This document shows positions 1 to 8,347 of a stretch of DNA of 37,913 nucleotides, in pieces. The stretch comes from Verrucomicrobiales bacterium (lineage in GTDB: Bacteria > Verrucomicrobiota > Verrucomicrobiia > Limisphaerales > JAQGOV01), in contig JAQGOV010000630.1 of NCBI GenBank assembly GCA_028293425.1, forward strand, positions 1-37,913, in the 5' to 3' direction. Made by a program: the position numbers and the translations under genes. Under the pieces are notes generated by a model. It was given only the letters and a program-made list of their open reading frames with translations. It ran no database searches and was not told where the DNA came from. Position 1 is the stretch's first letter. The number at the start of each line of letters is the position of its first letter.

Positions 1-2
1 CA

Positions 3-179
3 AAAGAAAAATGGGGAAATAGATTCAAGTCCCACGTAGCTTTTGTTGGCATCGGGCTGGCGATGGTGCTACTATTGGCCGCGCGGATGAATACCATCTT
101 GGAATTGTTGCAGCCTGGATTTGTCCAGTTGGCCCATCTCGGCCCCCTGGCTGCGCAGGGCCCTGTTGAGTTTTCCTGA
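3..179 (+). CDS. C-terminal tail of a membrane protein (5' end outside window)
   Basis: An open frame runs from the window edge to a TGA at 177-179 and encodes 58 residues. It has a basic stretch ([11 protein letters not shown]), then one strongly hydrophobic helix of about 20 residues ([15 protein letters not shown]) and a short polar tail. The following hydrolase gene starts one base after the stop, which argues for a real upstream cistron in the same operon. I do not recognise the family; the end of a multi-pass membrane protein is the simplest reading. Too little is visible to name a function. Confidence 0.4.
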   Translation, partial: KEKWGNRFKSHVAFVGIGLAMVLLLAARMNTILELLQPGFVQLAHLGPLAAQGPVEFS

Positions 180-180
180 T

Positions 181-966
181 ATGTCGTTTTCCTTTATTTT
201 TTTAGGGACAGGCACCTCCCAAGGCGTGCCCATGGTGGGCGCCGAGTACACGCCCGAATTTCTAGCCAACCCGAAAAATCATCGGACCCGTCCGTCCATT
301 TATATCCAAACGGACCAGGTGAAGCTGCTGGTGGACACCACTCCGGATTTTCGAACTCAAATGCTCCGCGAAAAGCTCGGTTACCTGGATGCGGTTATTT
401 TCACCCATTCCCATGCGGACCATATCATGGGACTGGACGACTGCCGGCGCGTTTGCGATTTGCGGGGCGGCCAGGCTCTCCCGATTTATGCCTCGGAGGC
501 GACCATGCAGGACCTCAAACGGGTCTTTAACTACGCTTTTCACGATGGTCCATGGCCGAAAGGGTATTTCATCCCGGAACCGCACCTGATTGATGGCCCG
601 TTCACGGTAGGGGATTTGCACATCACTCCCTGTCACTTGCCTCACGGCAAAACGACCACCAACGGCTATATTTTTTCCCAGAATGGGGTTAAACGCCTCG
701 CGTATTTCAGCGATTGCAAGGAAGTCCCCCCGGTGGTTATCGAGGAAGCGTTTGGGGTGGAGGTCGCAGTCCTCGATGCTTTGCGCTATGCGCCGCATTT
801 CACTCACATGTGTCTGGACGAGGCCCTTACGGCAGCTCGGCGCATCAATGCCCGCGAAACCTGGTTTACTCACCTGACTCACGACTACGATCACGACAAA
901 GCACAAGCAGAGTTGCCAGCGGGCGTGGCGTTCGCTTATGATGGCCTGCGCATAAAAATTGCCTGA
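181..966 (+). CDS. PhnP-like MBL-fold metallo-hydrolase
   Basis: A 261-residue protein of the metallo-beta-lactamase superfamily, closest in layout to PhnP/RNase Z-type phosphodiesterases. Visible motifs are the N-terminal [11 protein letters not shown] strand-loop, the metal-binding THSHADH followed by D, a later HLPHGKTT, a metal-ligand Asp in FSDCKE and a C-terminal THLTHDYDH. It probably hydrolyses a cyclic or nucleotide-type phosphodiester in the cytoplasm; the exact substrate cannot be read from sequence. ATG 181 is preferred over a TTG at 121 because the conserved beta strand begins at once and the ATG follows the upstream stop by one base. The next gene begins 13 bases after its stop, so it is likely cotranscribed with both neighbours. 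Confidence 0.85.
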   Translation: MSFSFIFLGTGTSQGVPMVGAEYTPEFLANPKNHRTRPSIYIQTDQVKLLVDTTPDFRTQMLREKLGYLDAVIFTHSHADHIMGLDDCRRVCDLRGGQALPIYASEATMQDLKRVFNYAFHDGPWPKGYFIPEPHLIDGPFTVGDLHITPCHLPHGKTTTNGYIFSQNGVKRLAYFSDCKEVPPVVIEEAFGVEVAVLDALRYAPHFTHMCLDEALTAARRINARETWFTHLTHDYDHDKAQAELPAGVAFAYDGLRIKIA

Positions 967-979
967 ACCGAGGTTTGGC

Positions 980-2671
980 ATGAAATCCTTGCAAAAACTA
1001 ACTTTAATTCTTGGAGCTGTCCTTCTCTCTTCGGGCAGTGGTTTTGCTCTCCCCCCTGAACCGGGTAAAGCGGTTGTTGTCATTTACAACTCCCGTGTTC
1101 CCGAATCAAAGCAGGTGGCTGAGTATTACGCTCAAAAGCGGTCTGTTCCCGCAAGCCAGGTGCACGGCTTCAATCTTCCGACCGAAGAAACCATTTCCCG
1201 CCAGGACTACCTCACCGAACTTGAGCAGCCTCTCTACAAAATGTTCGAAACCAACCACTGGTTTACTTTTGGGCCAATGCCCAAGGAAGCTCCCGCTCCA
1301 CTAAGGAACGTTCGTAAAGTGGTGGATGCTTCCATCCGTTACGTGGTGCTCTGTTACGGGGTGCCAACGAGAATCCTCCGCGATCCCAAGTTCGAGGAAA
1401 GCTCTGAAAGCACTTTCCCGCTCCCCCTCCGCCGGAACGAAGCTTCCGTGGATAGCCAGCTCGCCGTTCTGCCTGCGCACGAACAAAAGCCGGATTGGGT
1501 GGGACCGCTTCGGAACCCTGTTTACAGTACGACCAATGGCTCATTTATCGATCCGAAAAACAACGTTTTGATGGTCGCTCGGCTGGATGGCCCCACTCCC
1601 GCCATCGCCCGTGGTTTGGTGGATAAAGCGATGGAGGCTGAAACCAACGGGCTTTGGGGCCGCGCTTATTTCGACTCTCGTGGCTTGACGAACGGCGACT
1701 ATGCCCTTGGCGATGAATGGCTGAACAAAGCCGCGAGTCTCACTCGAATCCTGGGTTTCGAAACCGAGCTCGATTCCAGCCCTTCAACCTTTCCCGCCGG
1801 CCATCCCATGAGCCATATCGCGTTTTACTCAGGCTGGTACGACGAAAATGTATCAGGCCCGTTTGCGCAGCCCCAAGTCGAGTTTATGCCCGGGGCTTTC
1901 GCTTACCACCTCCACTCCTTTAATGCCGCCACGATTCGCTCCGCAAACACCCATTGGGTTGGCCCGCTCCTTGCCAAAGGCGCTACCTGCACCATGGGGA
2001 GCGTGGACGAGCCTTATTTGCACCTCACCCCGGATCTGGCTGTCTTTTACCATCGCTTCATTGCCTTGGGTTTTACTTTTGGCGAAGCAGCCTATGCCTG
2101 CCAGGCTGCTCTTTCCTGGCAAAACATTGCTGTTGGCGATCCGCTTTACCGGCCTTTTGGCAAGGATCCCAAGGCGCAGCATGAGGAACTGCAGGCCCGG
2201 CAAAGTCCGCTGATGGATTGGTCCGTCCTGCGTTGGGTCAACTTCAATCTTGCCCAGCCGCAGCCGAATTACGACCGATGGATCACTTACCTCGAAAATG
2301 AAGTCCCATTAACCAGCACCAGCCCGATCCTGAAAGAAAAGCTGGCCGACCTTTACCTGGCCAAGAAGAAGGGCCTGGATGCATCCGATTTATATGAGTC
2401 GGTTCTGAAGCTGAAGCCTTCCCCTCAAGAAAAATTGCGCGTGCTCCTGATACTGATCCAGAAACGATCGTTCTACGGTCCGGACAGCGGATTGCTTCAG
2501 GCTTATCAGCAGCTCATCCAGGGTTACCCGGATTTCCCTGGACTCCTGGAAATTTGCCGCAAAGCTTTACCCCTCGCGCAAAAGCTTGGGGAAAAGGACG
2601 CTGTCACATCGATCGAGCAGGTGATTCATCGCCTCAGCCCCGCACCGGCCGCCACTAATGCCAAGTCCTGA
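980..2671 (+). CDS. TIGR03790-family secreted protein with C-terminal TPR-like region
   Basis: A 563-residue protein with a signal peptide (MKSLQKLTLILGAVLLSSG, cleavage near GFALPP). The body matches my memory of the TIGR03790 family, found in Verrucomicrobia, Planctomycetes and some Proteobacteria: an early VVVIYNSRVPESK strand, a YVVLCYGVPTRI core, a conserved FYSGWYDENV segment and a GAFAYHLHSF segment. Function is unknown. Residues from about 440 on become helical with the spacing of TPR-like repeats (LADLYLAKKKGLDASDLYESVL). The start is the first ATG, 13 bases after the hydrolase stop; a TTG 21 bases upstream is less likely because it would put charged residues before the signal peptide. 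It probably acts outside the inner membrane. Confidence 0.85.
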   Translation: MKSLQKLTLILGAVLLSSGSGFALPPEPGKAVVVIYNSRVPESKQVAEYYAQKRSVPASQVHGFNLPTEETISRQDYLTELEQPLYKMFETNHWFTFGPMPKEAPAPLRNVRKVVDASIRYVVLCYGVPTRILRDPKFEESSESTFPLPLRRNEASVDSQLAVLPAHEQKPDWVGPLRNPVYSTTNGSFIDPKNNVLMVARLDGPTPAIARGLVDKAMEAETNGLWGRAYFDSRGLTNGDYALGDEWLNKAASLTRILGFETELDSSPSTFPAGHPMSHIAFYSGWYDENVSGPFAQPQVEFMPGAFAYHLHSFNAATIRSANTHWVGPLLAKGATCTMGSVDEPYLHLTPDLAVFYHRFIALGFTFGEAAYACQAALSWQNIAVGDPLYRPFGKDPKAQHEELQARQSPLMDWSVLRWVNFNLAQPQPNYDRWITYLENEVPLTSTSPILKEKLADLYLAKKKGLDASDLYESVLKLKPSPQEKLRVLLILIQKRSFYGPDSGLLQAYQQLIQGYPDFPGLLEICRKALPLAQKLGEKDAVTSIEQVIHRLSPAPAATNAKS

Positions 2672-2744
2672 GTCAGGAATTCAGGGGTTGCCAGACAAAC
2701 CGCCGCTTGACCTTCACCCTCCGGATTCATTTACTTCCAGCCAA

Positions 2745-3707
2745 ATGTTCCGTAGCAAACTGATATTGCCGCGTTGTCTTCATGGCTGGGCCTATTCCGC
2801 CCTTCCCGCAGCCTGCGTCCTGCTGGGCCTTTTACAGTCCTTCGCGTCGGAAACCCTCCCTCGAAAGCCTTTTGCTGAATGGGCCGATGTCCCTGCTGAA
2901 AGGCAATTCAATATCCGGTTTTCGTACGTGGAGGGCGAGGCTTACCATGTCTGGTACGGAAGAGAGCAAAAGAACATCAGCGTGAAGAAACAGGGCGAAG
3001 AATACGGCATCGATCCGATGTACGGGGTCATCGCCATGGAATACGGTTTGACGCCTCGTTGGACCGCGGACCTGAATGTTGGCTACGGCACGGTGGGCAC
3101 TCGGTCCTATAATCCCGGCGCGGGCTCACAATCCACCTCGGGAATCCTGGATGTGAATGTGGGTGTTCGGTATCAAATTTTCCATGAGTCGGATGCGCAG
3201 CCGTGGCTGCCCACGTTTGCCTTTCGCGCCGGGGGCATTCTTCCCGGAACCTACAACAAGCGCTTTCCCTTTGCTCCTGGCTCCCATTCGGCCGCGATTG
3301 AGCCCTCCATCTACGTCAAAAAGCATTTTGGCTGGACGGGTTTTGGCGCCTATGGCGAGGCGAGCTATCGCTGGATGCGCACTTCGGGCGACGACCAATA
3401 CACCGCAGCCGTCGGTTTTTTCCAGGAAATCTGCTCGTGGAATTTCAATGCAGGTTACCGCCATTTCCAGCAGATCTCGGGCGACGATCTTCTGCCTGTC
3501 CCCGTTGGCACTCCAATTAGCTACTCTCCCCAGGTTCGGGAGATTAACGACGCCATGGAAGCGGGCTTTTCCTACACCACGACCCAGCGTTGGAAGTGGG
3601 GCTTCTATACAACCAAAATTTTTGATGGCAGCAACACAGACTCCCGCTTCCTCATCAGCGGTTATTTGGAAATCCCGTTCCAACGTAAAAAGCCCTCTTT
3701 GGAATAG
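2745..3707 (+). CDS. predicted outer-membrane beta-barrel protein
   Basis: About 320 residues from ATG 2745. The N-terminus is basic then hydrophobic (MFRSKLILPRC, then ALPAACVLLGLLQSFAS) and fits a signal peptide. The mature part is rich in aromatic residues, with alternating short stretches typical of transmembrane beta strands (FNIRFSYVEGEAYHVWYG, LTPRWTADLNVGYGTVG, GAYGEASYRWMR), and ends in a strand-like FLISGYLEIPF. No enzyme motif is visible. An in-frame ATG at 2658, overlapping the upstream gene by 14 bases, would add a proline-rich leader and is less convincing. Location after the TIGR03790 gene suggests the two envelope proteins are made together. Role unknown; transport or surface adhesion are possibilities only. 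Confidence 0.65.
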   Translation: MFRSKLILPRCLHGWAYSALPAACVLLGLLQSFASETLPRKPFAEWADVPAERQFNIRFSYVEGEAYHVWYGREQKNISVKKQGEEYGIDPMYGVIAMEYGLTPRWTADLNVGYGTVGTRSYNPGAGSQSTSGILDVNVGVRYQIFHESDAQPWLPTFAFRAGGILPGTYNKRFPFAPGSHSAAIEPSIYVKKHFGWTGFGAYGEASYRWMRTSGDDQYTAAVGFFQEICSWNFNAGYRHFQQISGDDLLPVPVGTPISYSPQVREINDAMEAGFSYTTTQRWKWGFYTTKIFDGSNTDSRFLISGYLEIPFQRKKPSLE

Positions 3708-3714
3708 ACCGAAC

Positions 3715-3729
3715 CTCCAACGGTTGGAG
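3715..3729. terminator. small hairpin between convergent genes
   Basis: CTCCAA (3715-3720), a CGG loop and TTGGAG (3724-3729) form a 6-bp stem in the 24 bases separating the beta-barrel stop (3707) from the rmuC stop (3732). There is no T-run on either side, so it could serve as a weak bidirectional terminator or mRNA 3' end; this is inferred from position and symmetry only. Confidence 0.4.
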
Positions 3730-3731
3730 AC

Positions 3732-5255
3732 TTACGAGCCCCATTCGCCGGCCTGCACCACTCGTGGAGTTTGCTCAACAGGCGTGAGCAGTTCCAACTC
3801 CGTTCCCGGTTGCGCGGCCTGCAATTCAGCAAACCTTCGGGCTGACACCAGCACTCTTGACTCGAGAGTCCCACACGCCTTGTTGTAGCTGTTTACTGCT
3901 GCACCGAGGCCGCGGCCAACGGCAGTCCAATGTTCAGATAAATCCGCTAAGCGCTTGTATAATTCCCTTCCGAGGTCACTGATGTGCTGGGCATTCTCCG
4001 CCAGCTTCTCCTGCCGCCAGCCGTAGGCCACTGCCCGCAGAAGGGCGATCAACGTCGTGGGCGTTGCCAGGATCACCCGCTGATTGTCCCCAAACTCAAT
4101 CAAGCTTGAATCCTGCTCCAGGGCAGCACTGAAGAAGGTTTCCCCTGGCAGAAACATCACCACAAATTCCGGCGCCGGCGTGAACTGTTCCCAATAACCT
4201 TTTGCTCCCAGTTTGATGATATGGTCCTTCACCTGCCGTGCGTGATTCTTCAGGTGCCCGGCCTTGGCCGTTTCATCCACCGTTTCCAGGGCATCCAGGT
4301 AAGACTGGAGAGGGCACTTGGCATCAATCACAACGTTCTTGCCTCCGGGTAGCCTCACGATCAGGTCCGGGCGCAGCCGGCCCTCTTCCGTGGTCACGGA
4401 TTGTTGCTCGGCAAAGTCGCCGCAGTGCTCCGACATTCCCACCATTTCCACCACCCGCCTCAACTGGATCTCGCCCCACCTGCCTCGCACTTGTGGCGCC
4501 CGCAGGGCTTTTACCAGGTTGGCAGTTTCGGTGTGCAGTTGGATCTGGGTGGCTGCCAGCGATCTCACCTGCTCTGCCAGGGTCGCTTCCGCCGTAGCCC
4601 TCGATTTCTCCAGCTCCGAAATCTTGCCGTCCACCTTTTCCAACGATTCCTTGAGCGGCTTCACCAGCTCGTCGATCGCCTTCTGGCGAATGGACAAATC
4701 CGTTTGTGCACCTTCCTGGAACTTTTCCAGAGTTGTTTTGGCCAGTTCCAGGAAACTTTGGTTGTTTCGCCGGAGCGCATCGGAGGATAAAGCCTCGAAG
4801 GCATTCGATAGTTTCGCCTCCGCCTGCTGCAGCAAAACGAGCTTGGCATCCGCTGCTTTCTGCTCCTGGACCAGGGTGGTTTCCAGCTCGGATTCTTTGG
4901 TCTTCAAGGCTACCAACTCCTTGTGGAGATGCTTGACTTCTTCTTCCCTGCGAGCCAGATCCCCTCCGAGCTCTGGGATTCGGCCATTCTTCTCTTCAGC
5001 CGCCACTCGCCCCAGGGACTCTTCCCTCCATCGTGCCTGCACCTGCTGCAGATCGGTGTTAAGCCTGTTCAAATCGCCAGTGAGCCGTTGCACCTCGATA
5101 TCTCGCGCCTGCAACCGTTCCGCCAGCATCACCCGTGCGCTCTCAGATTCCGTCCGCGCCTGGGTGGCCGCATGCTGGGCCTTTGCTCTCCATAGGAGCC
5201 ATGTAGCCACCGAGCCAACCACTAACCCCGCTGCCAGCATTGTTATTTCCAGCAT
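3732..5255 (-). CDS. rmuC: DNA recombination protein RmuC
   Basis: A 507-residue protein of normal RmuC length and layout. It has an N-terminal membrane helix ([16 protein letters not shown]), a long coiled coil (about residues 25-230, many E/K/Q heptads), then the nuclease-like domain. That domain carries [38 protein letters not shown] (a PD-(D/E)XK-like acidic/Lys core) and FMPGETF-like [12 protein letters not shown]. RmuC proteins are linked to limiting DNA inversions and processing DNA ends; a membrane-anchored nuclease role is inferred by family. It lies alone on the minus strand, convergent with the barrel gene. The start ATG at 5253-5255 places the helix at the very N-terminus. Confidence 0.95.
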   Translation of the reverse strand: MLEITMLAAGLVVGSVATWLLWRAKAQHAATQARTESESARVMLAERLQARDIEVQRLTGDLNRLNTDLQQVQARWREESLGRVAAEEKNGRIPELGGDLARREEEVKHLHKELVALKTKESELETTLVQEQKAADAKLVLLQQAEAKLSNAFEALSSDALRRNNQSFLELAKTTLEKFQEGAQTDLSIRQKAIDELVKPLKESLEKVDGKISELEKSRATAEATLAEQVRSLAATQIQLHTETANLVKALRAPQVRGRWGEIQLRRVVEMVGMSEHCGDFAEQQSVTTEEGRLRPDLIVRLPGGKNVVIDAKCPLQSYLDALETVDETAKAGHLKNHARQVKDHIIKLGAKGYWEQFTPAPEFVVMFLPGETFFSAALEQDSSLIEFGDNQRVILATPTTLIALLRAVAYGWRQEKLAENAQHISDLGRELYKRLADLSEHWTAVGRGLGAAVNSYNKACGTLESRVLVSARRFAELQAAQPGTELELLTPVEQTPRVVQAGEWGS

Positions 5256-5384
5256 ATGAATATCTCGTGCAAACGCGCTTTCACTCAGTTTGTCCAGCTT
5301 TGCAGATTGCCACCCTTTTCACAACTCCACCGTGGGCATATCCGGGTGGATCGAAAAATAATCGAAACCGAGTTTACCAAAAAT

Positions 5385-5566
5385 GGACGCGACTCAACGC
5401 CGTGGGTTCTTTGGCAAGGGCGTGCTTGGCAGTGATGGTCGACCAGCGCGCCTTGCTCAAGTCCATTCTGGAACCATCCAAGGTCCTCGCTGAAAAGTTC
5501 CGCAACATCACCTTTACCTTGAAGGACGGGAGCACATCACGGGGGGAGAAAGTACTAAAAGTTTAA
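5385..5566 (+). pseudogene. relic of a PVC-type cytochrome c heme-binding domain
   Basis: Within the 495-base gap upstream of the next gene, one frame reads ALLKSILEPSKVLAEKFRN followed by ITFTLKDGSTSRGEKVLKV. This closely resembles the end of the heme-binding domain of Pirellula/Verrucomicrobia cytochromes (pattern LLESILEPSKVIxEKFxNxxxxLKDG). The stretch just before it (TRLNAVGSLARACL) may be the decayed GPDLTAVGxRFSRRDLL segment. The heme CxxCH motif and everything else of the usual ~1000-residue protein are missing, and no credible start exists. I call it a decayed gene end. Family resemblance is from memory. Confidence 0.5.
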
Positions 5567-5605
5567 GAAGGAAACGAAGAGAACAGAGGAAGTACAAGAA
5601 GCATT
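5557..5605. repeat. purine-rich degenerate dispersed repeat
   Basis: Directly after the cytochrome relic the plus strand becomes almost all purine with short A/G units (AAGAAGGAAACGAAGAGAAC and on). Similar degenerate GAAG/ACGAAG-type stretches are scattered between genes in many Verrucomicrobia and Bacteroidetes; a comparable purine-rich run occurs at 6871-6980. No coding or RNA role is visible. Confidence 0.3.
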
Positions 5606-5645
5606 GAGGATGATTCCGACTCGGCTCATTTTTAGGTCTCGGCAT

Positions 5646-5730
5646 TGACCCTGGGCTACCTTCAGGTCACGCCGTTGGGGTTTGAAAACCGGGCACTCTG
5701 GAGAACTTGAACGTGCTTGTTGGGATGCGA
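5646..5730 (+). repeat. dispersed repeat copy A
   Basis: This copy begins TGACCCTGGGCTA and ends AACGTGCTTGTTGGGATGCG. A second, diverged copy at 6368-6450 begins TGACCCCTGGGCTA and ends AACGTGCTTGTCGGGATGCG, with nearly the same spacing of about 50 bases between the conserved ends. Each copy lies just upstream of a small membrane-protein gene. This looks like a short interspersed element of unknown nature. Confidence 0.5.
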
Positions 5731-5750
5731 GCGGGCATGTAGGGTGACGC

Positions 5751-6200
5751 GTGGTTAAGAATGATTCATGGGCAATTAGGCGCCTGGGCAATAGCGTGTT
5801 ATCTAAGTTTCCAGCCTTGGGTCGATTGTTCACAGCGCCAGATACTCAAAGGCGTTGGTATCAGGTCATCATTTGGTGGGAGTTGAGGCGAATTTCATAC
5901 AACGTCATCGTCGGTGTGATCGGCATCATCAGCGTCCTTGTGTTTTTTGGCCTAGCGTCCCTTCGTCCTAAGCATTTCGAGGATGGTCCAGAGCCGTTTT
6001 CCATAATCATCTTTGGGTTTGCAGCGAATCTTTGCTACACCGGTGGTTGGATGGCCGAGTTGGTTGCCCGTTTCCTTTGGCGAGAACGAGCGTCTTTCTT
6101 CGGCCCGATGATGTTCAGCCTTGGGTTAATCTTTTCAGTTGGACTGTGTTTTCTACCTCCCCTTTTTGCAGCATTAGTATGGCTTACGACGCGACCGTGA
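5751..6200 (+). CDS. small multi-pass membrane protein
   Basis: A 149-residue protein starting with GTG. After a polar, basic N-terminal 45 residues (RRLGNSVLSKFPALGRLF, RRWYQVIIWWELRR) come three or four hydrophobic helices: VIVGVIGIISVLVFFGLA, FSIIIFGFAANLCYTGGW, and a long GPMMFSLGLIFSVGLCFLPP region. The WWELRRISYNVIVG and NLCYTGGWMAELVARF segments recur, as I remember, in small Verrucomicrobia/Planctomycetes membrane proteins of unknown function. No catalytic motif is seen. The start is uncertain since no ATG precedes the helices. Repeat copy A ends 20 bases before it. Confidence 0.6.
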   Translation: MVKNDSWAIRRLGNSVLSKFPALGRLFTAPDTQRRWYQVIIWWELRRISYNVIVGVIGIISVLVFFGLASLRPKHFEDGPEPFSIIIFGFAANLCYTGGWMAELVARFLWRERASFFGPMMFSLGLIFSVGLCFLPPLFAALVWLTTRP

Positions 6201-6367
6201 AATGGGGCGGACCGCAGGCTGCATGTGACGCTCGGGGACTCGTCTCGCTTTGCTCGAAAATGAGGCTGTTTCGTTTTTGGTTTGTAAACCCAATGTGGGC
6301 GATGAAAGGCTAAAGGAAGAAGGTAAAAAGCTCGAGTTGGGGAAGGGCGCAAAAAACGATGCAGCGC

Positions 6368-6450
6368 TGACCCCTGGGCTAATTTCTGTCGTCCTTACAG
6401 GACTTCCTAGTGGGTTTCACCAAGGCGGGAACGTGCTTGTCGGGATGCGA
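6368..6450 (+). repeat. dispersed repeat copy B (in 304-base intergenic gap)
   Basis: Diverged second copy of the element at 5646-5730, sharing the TGACCC(C)TGGGCTA head and the AACGTGCTTGTYGGGATGCG tail at similar spacing. It lies in the 6201-6504 gap between two small membrane-protein genes; the rest of that gap shows nothing I can support. A short open frame across the gap (6250-6492) is judged accidental because it runs through the repeat. Confidence 0.5.
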
Positions 6451-6504
6451 AGCAAAGTGGTAGCCTCTGGCATGGTTGGGTCCGGCTCATAGTTATTACG
6501 CGCG

Positions 6505-6831
6505 ATGAACATACGAAGGTTTTTTCTCGTGTCTATAGGATTGGCTTTCCTGGCAATTGGTTTGGATATCGCCGCGATGTCGCAGTATAGCCGGGGTGCT
6601 CGTGCTAAAGCCCGCGCTGTGACCTCGCCGGAGAGTGAGCGTGCGGTTGCGAGGTCGGAGGCTCAGACGTATCGGAGTCTGGGTACAGTCATAAGCCTTG
6701 TGGGACTTGCCTTTGCGGCCGCAAGTTTGGTTTTTGTGATCGCGTCAGCACGGAGACATGAGCCTGCATGGCGTTCAGTCACCTTCGCGCTTTTGTTTTT
6801 TTACGTGATGTTACAGTTTGCTTTGACATGA
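6505..6831 (+). CDS. small three-helix membrane protein
   Basis: A 108-residue protein from ATG 6505. Helix 1 (FFLVSIGLAFLAIGLDIAAM) is followed by a charged loop rich in Arg, Ala and Glu (residues about 27-55), helix 2 (SLGTVISLVGLAFAAASLVF) and helix 3 (VTFALLFFYVMLQFAL). No family was recognised and no motif suggests activity. It follows repeat copy B by 54 bases, mirroring the arrangement of the other small membrane gene at 5751. Probably a real accessory gene on hydrophobicity pattern alone. Confidence 0.55.
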   Translation: MNIRRFFLVSIGLAFLAIGLDIAAMSQYSRGARAKARAVTSPESERAVARSEAQTYRSLGTVISLVGLAFAAASLVFVIASARRHEPAWRSVTFALLFFYVMLQFALT

Positions 6832-6870
6832 AGGCGTTCTTTAACCACGACGTTAACCCATCGTCGGCAG

Positions 6871-6980
6871 GGAAAGGCTGAAGGAGGGGGGCAGCAGACA
6901 AAGGGGTGAGACGAGGAAGCGAACGGAGACAAAGTGATAGAGCAAGTGGGAAGATGAAGAAGCGGGGAAGTGAGCAACAA
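6871..6980 (+). other. purine-rich spacer
   Basis: Roughly three quarters of these bases are A or G on the plus strand, made of irregular GAAG/GGAG/ACGA units. It precedes the VOC gene and resembles the purine-rich run at 5557-5605. No open frame, hairpin or promoter is convincing here. Confidence 0.3.
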
Positions 6981-6982
6981 TT

Positions 6983-7333
6983 ATGATGACGCGTTTGGTG
7001 CCAAAGGTGTTCTTCGAGCGTATGAGTGAAGGATTGGACCTTTTTGTGAATGGCCTGGGATTTGCAGTCCTTCACCAGGAGGGTTCGCTCGCGGTTGTGG
7101 GGCGGGACGGAGCAAAGGCCTACATCGTAGAAAGCCCGGAATATGCGGCGAAAGATCGGCCCGAGATTGCGATTGAGACCGACACGATTGCTGAGCTCTA
7201 CAAGGAAATTTCAGCGAGGAGACCGGACTTGCTGCATCCGAACTCAAAGGTAGTGGCGAAGAAGCCGTGGGGCGCGCAGGAATTCGCAGTTCTGGACAAG
7301 ACACACGTTTGCGTGGTCTTTCGTCAGTGGTGA
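6983..7333 (+). CDS. VOC (glyoxalase/bleomycin-resistance fold) family protein
   Basis: A 116-residue single-domain protein with the beta-alpha-beta-beta-beta pattern of the VOC superfamily. It opens MTRLVPKVFFERMSEGLDLF then FVNGLGFAVLHQEG. The second module carries IAIETDTIAELYKEISARRP and the typical WGAQEFAVLDKTHVCVVF ending, close to the 'xPWGxxxFxxxDPxGxxxxF' pattern. Metal ligands are only partly evident (the Glu in AQEF is in place), so catalysis is not certain. The methyltransferase gene starts 10 bases after its stop, so they are likely one transcript. Substrate unknown. Confidence 0.75.
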   Translation: MMTRLVPKVFFERMSEGLDLFVNGLGFAVLHQEGSLAVVGRDGAKAYIVESPEYAAKDRPEIAIETDTIAELYKEISARRPDLLHPNSKVVAKKPWGAQEFAVLDKTHVCVVFRQW

Positions 7334-7343
7334 AGGCCGCATC

Positions 7344-8141
7344 ATGTCCGAAACCGAAACGAACGAAGTCAGGAGCAACCGGGAGCTGTGGGACAATTTG
7401 GCCAGGGTTCATGTGAACTCGCAGTTTTATGATGTGCCGGGATTTTTGAAGGGCAAATCCTCCTTGGGTTCAATTGAATTGGACCAGCTTGGGGATGTGG
7501 GTGGAAAGTCTGTTTTGCATCTGCAATGTCATTTCGGACTGGATACGTTGTCCCTGGCGCGCCTGGGCGCTTCGGTAACCGGAGTGGATTTCTCGGGAGT
7601 CGCCATCGAGAACGCGCGCGAACTCAACGACCGGCTTGGGCTGGACGCAAGGTTCATTCAGAGCGATGTCAATCAACTGGATAAAGCGCTAGAAGGGGAG
7701 TTTGACATTGTGTATGCGTCGTTCGGAGTGATCGGCTGGCATGCGGACCTTGGAAAATGGGCGAGGATTGTGTCTCACTTCCTGAAAATGGAGGGGAAGT
7801 TTTGTTTCGCTGAATTTCATCCAGTGCTGTGGATGTTCAGTGATGATCATTCCAAAATCGCTTATTCCTACTTCAAGTCGGAGCCGATCATTTGCGAGAA
7901 TGAGAAGTCTTATGCGAACCCAGACGTGGCGCGAATGGGAACATCTTATTGTTGGAATCACAGCCTGGGTGAATTTTTTCAGGCTCTTGAGAGCCATGGG
8001 CTGCAGATAAAGAATTTTAAGGAGTACGACTACTCGCCATACGGCTTTTTCCAGGATGCTACCGAAAAGGACGGCCGGTATTACATCAAGGGACTTGAGC
8101 ACATGCTGCCCCTGGTTTATGCGCTGACGGCGACCAAATAA
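7344..8141 (+). CDS. class I SAM-dependent methyltransferase
   Basis: A 265-residue methyltransferase. Motif I is VLHLQCHFGLDTLSLARLGA, in which the usual glycine-rich loop is H-F-G-L-D. Motif II acid follows in VTGVDFSGVAIENAR, then a RFIQSDVNQLD segment and FDIVYASFGVIGWH (motif IV region). The C-terminal half has the GKFCFAEFHPVLWMF strand and a YYIKGLEHMLPLVYALTA ending typical of small-molecule methyltransferases of the UbiE/Tam type. It is cytoplasmic with unknown acceptor. Cotranscription with the preceding VOC gene is likely. The following 206 bases to the next start hold a 10-bp palindrome AGATATATCT (8146-8155) but no clear terminator. Confidence 0.85.
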   Translation: MSETETNEVRSNRELWDNLARVHVNSQFYDVPGFLKGKSSLGSIELDQLGDVGGKSVLHLQCHFGLDTLSLARLGASVTGVDFSGVAIENARELNDRLGLDARFIQSDVNQLDKALEGEFDIVYASFGVIGWHADLGKWARIVSHFLKMEGKFCFAEFHPVLWMFSDDHSKIAYSYFKSEPIICENEKSYANPDVARMGTSYCWNHSLGEFFQALESHGLQIKNFKEYDYSPYGFFQDATEKDGRYYIKGLEHMLPLVYALTATK

Positions 8142-8347
8142 AAATAGATATATCTGCTAAGAACTTCACAAGTATTGTTTCGGGGACGGTAAATATTCCT
8201 GTTATCACCGCTCTCCGTGGCTCATATTGAGTTTCAAAATTGATTTCGATGATAATTTTGTTTTGCCGCAGCTCGAACGTGTCTCCGACTAAACCTTCCG
8301 TCCCAACGGAGCCTTTTGAATTTTCTTCTGGGGGCAGGGCGAAGGGG

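Noticed and set aside
262-1083. Minus-strand frame opposite the MBL hydrolase
   Set aside because: Shadow of a gene with complete metal-binding motifs.
4318-5259. Ser-rich open frame on the plus strand opposite rmuC
   Set aside because: Composition is a mirror of the coiled-coil codons of rmuC; no start context or motif.
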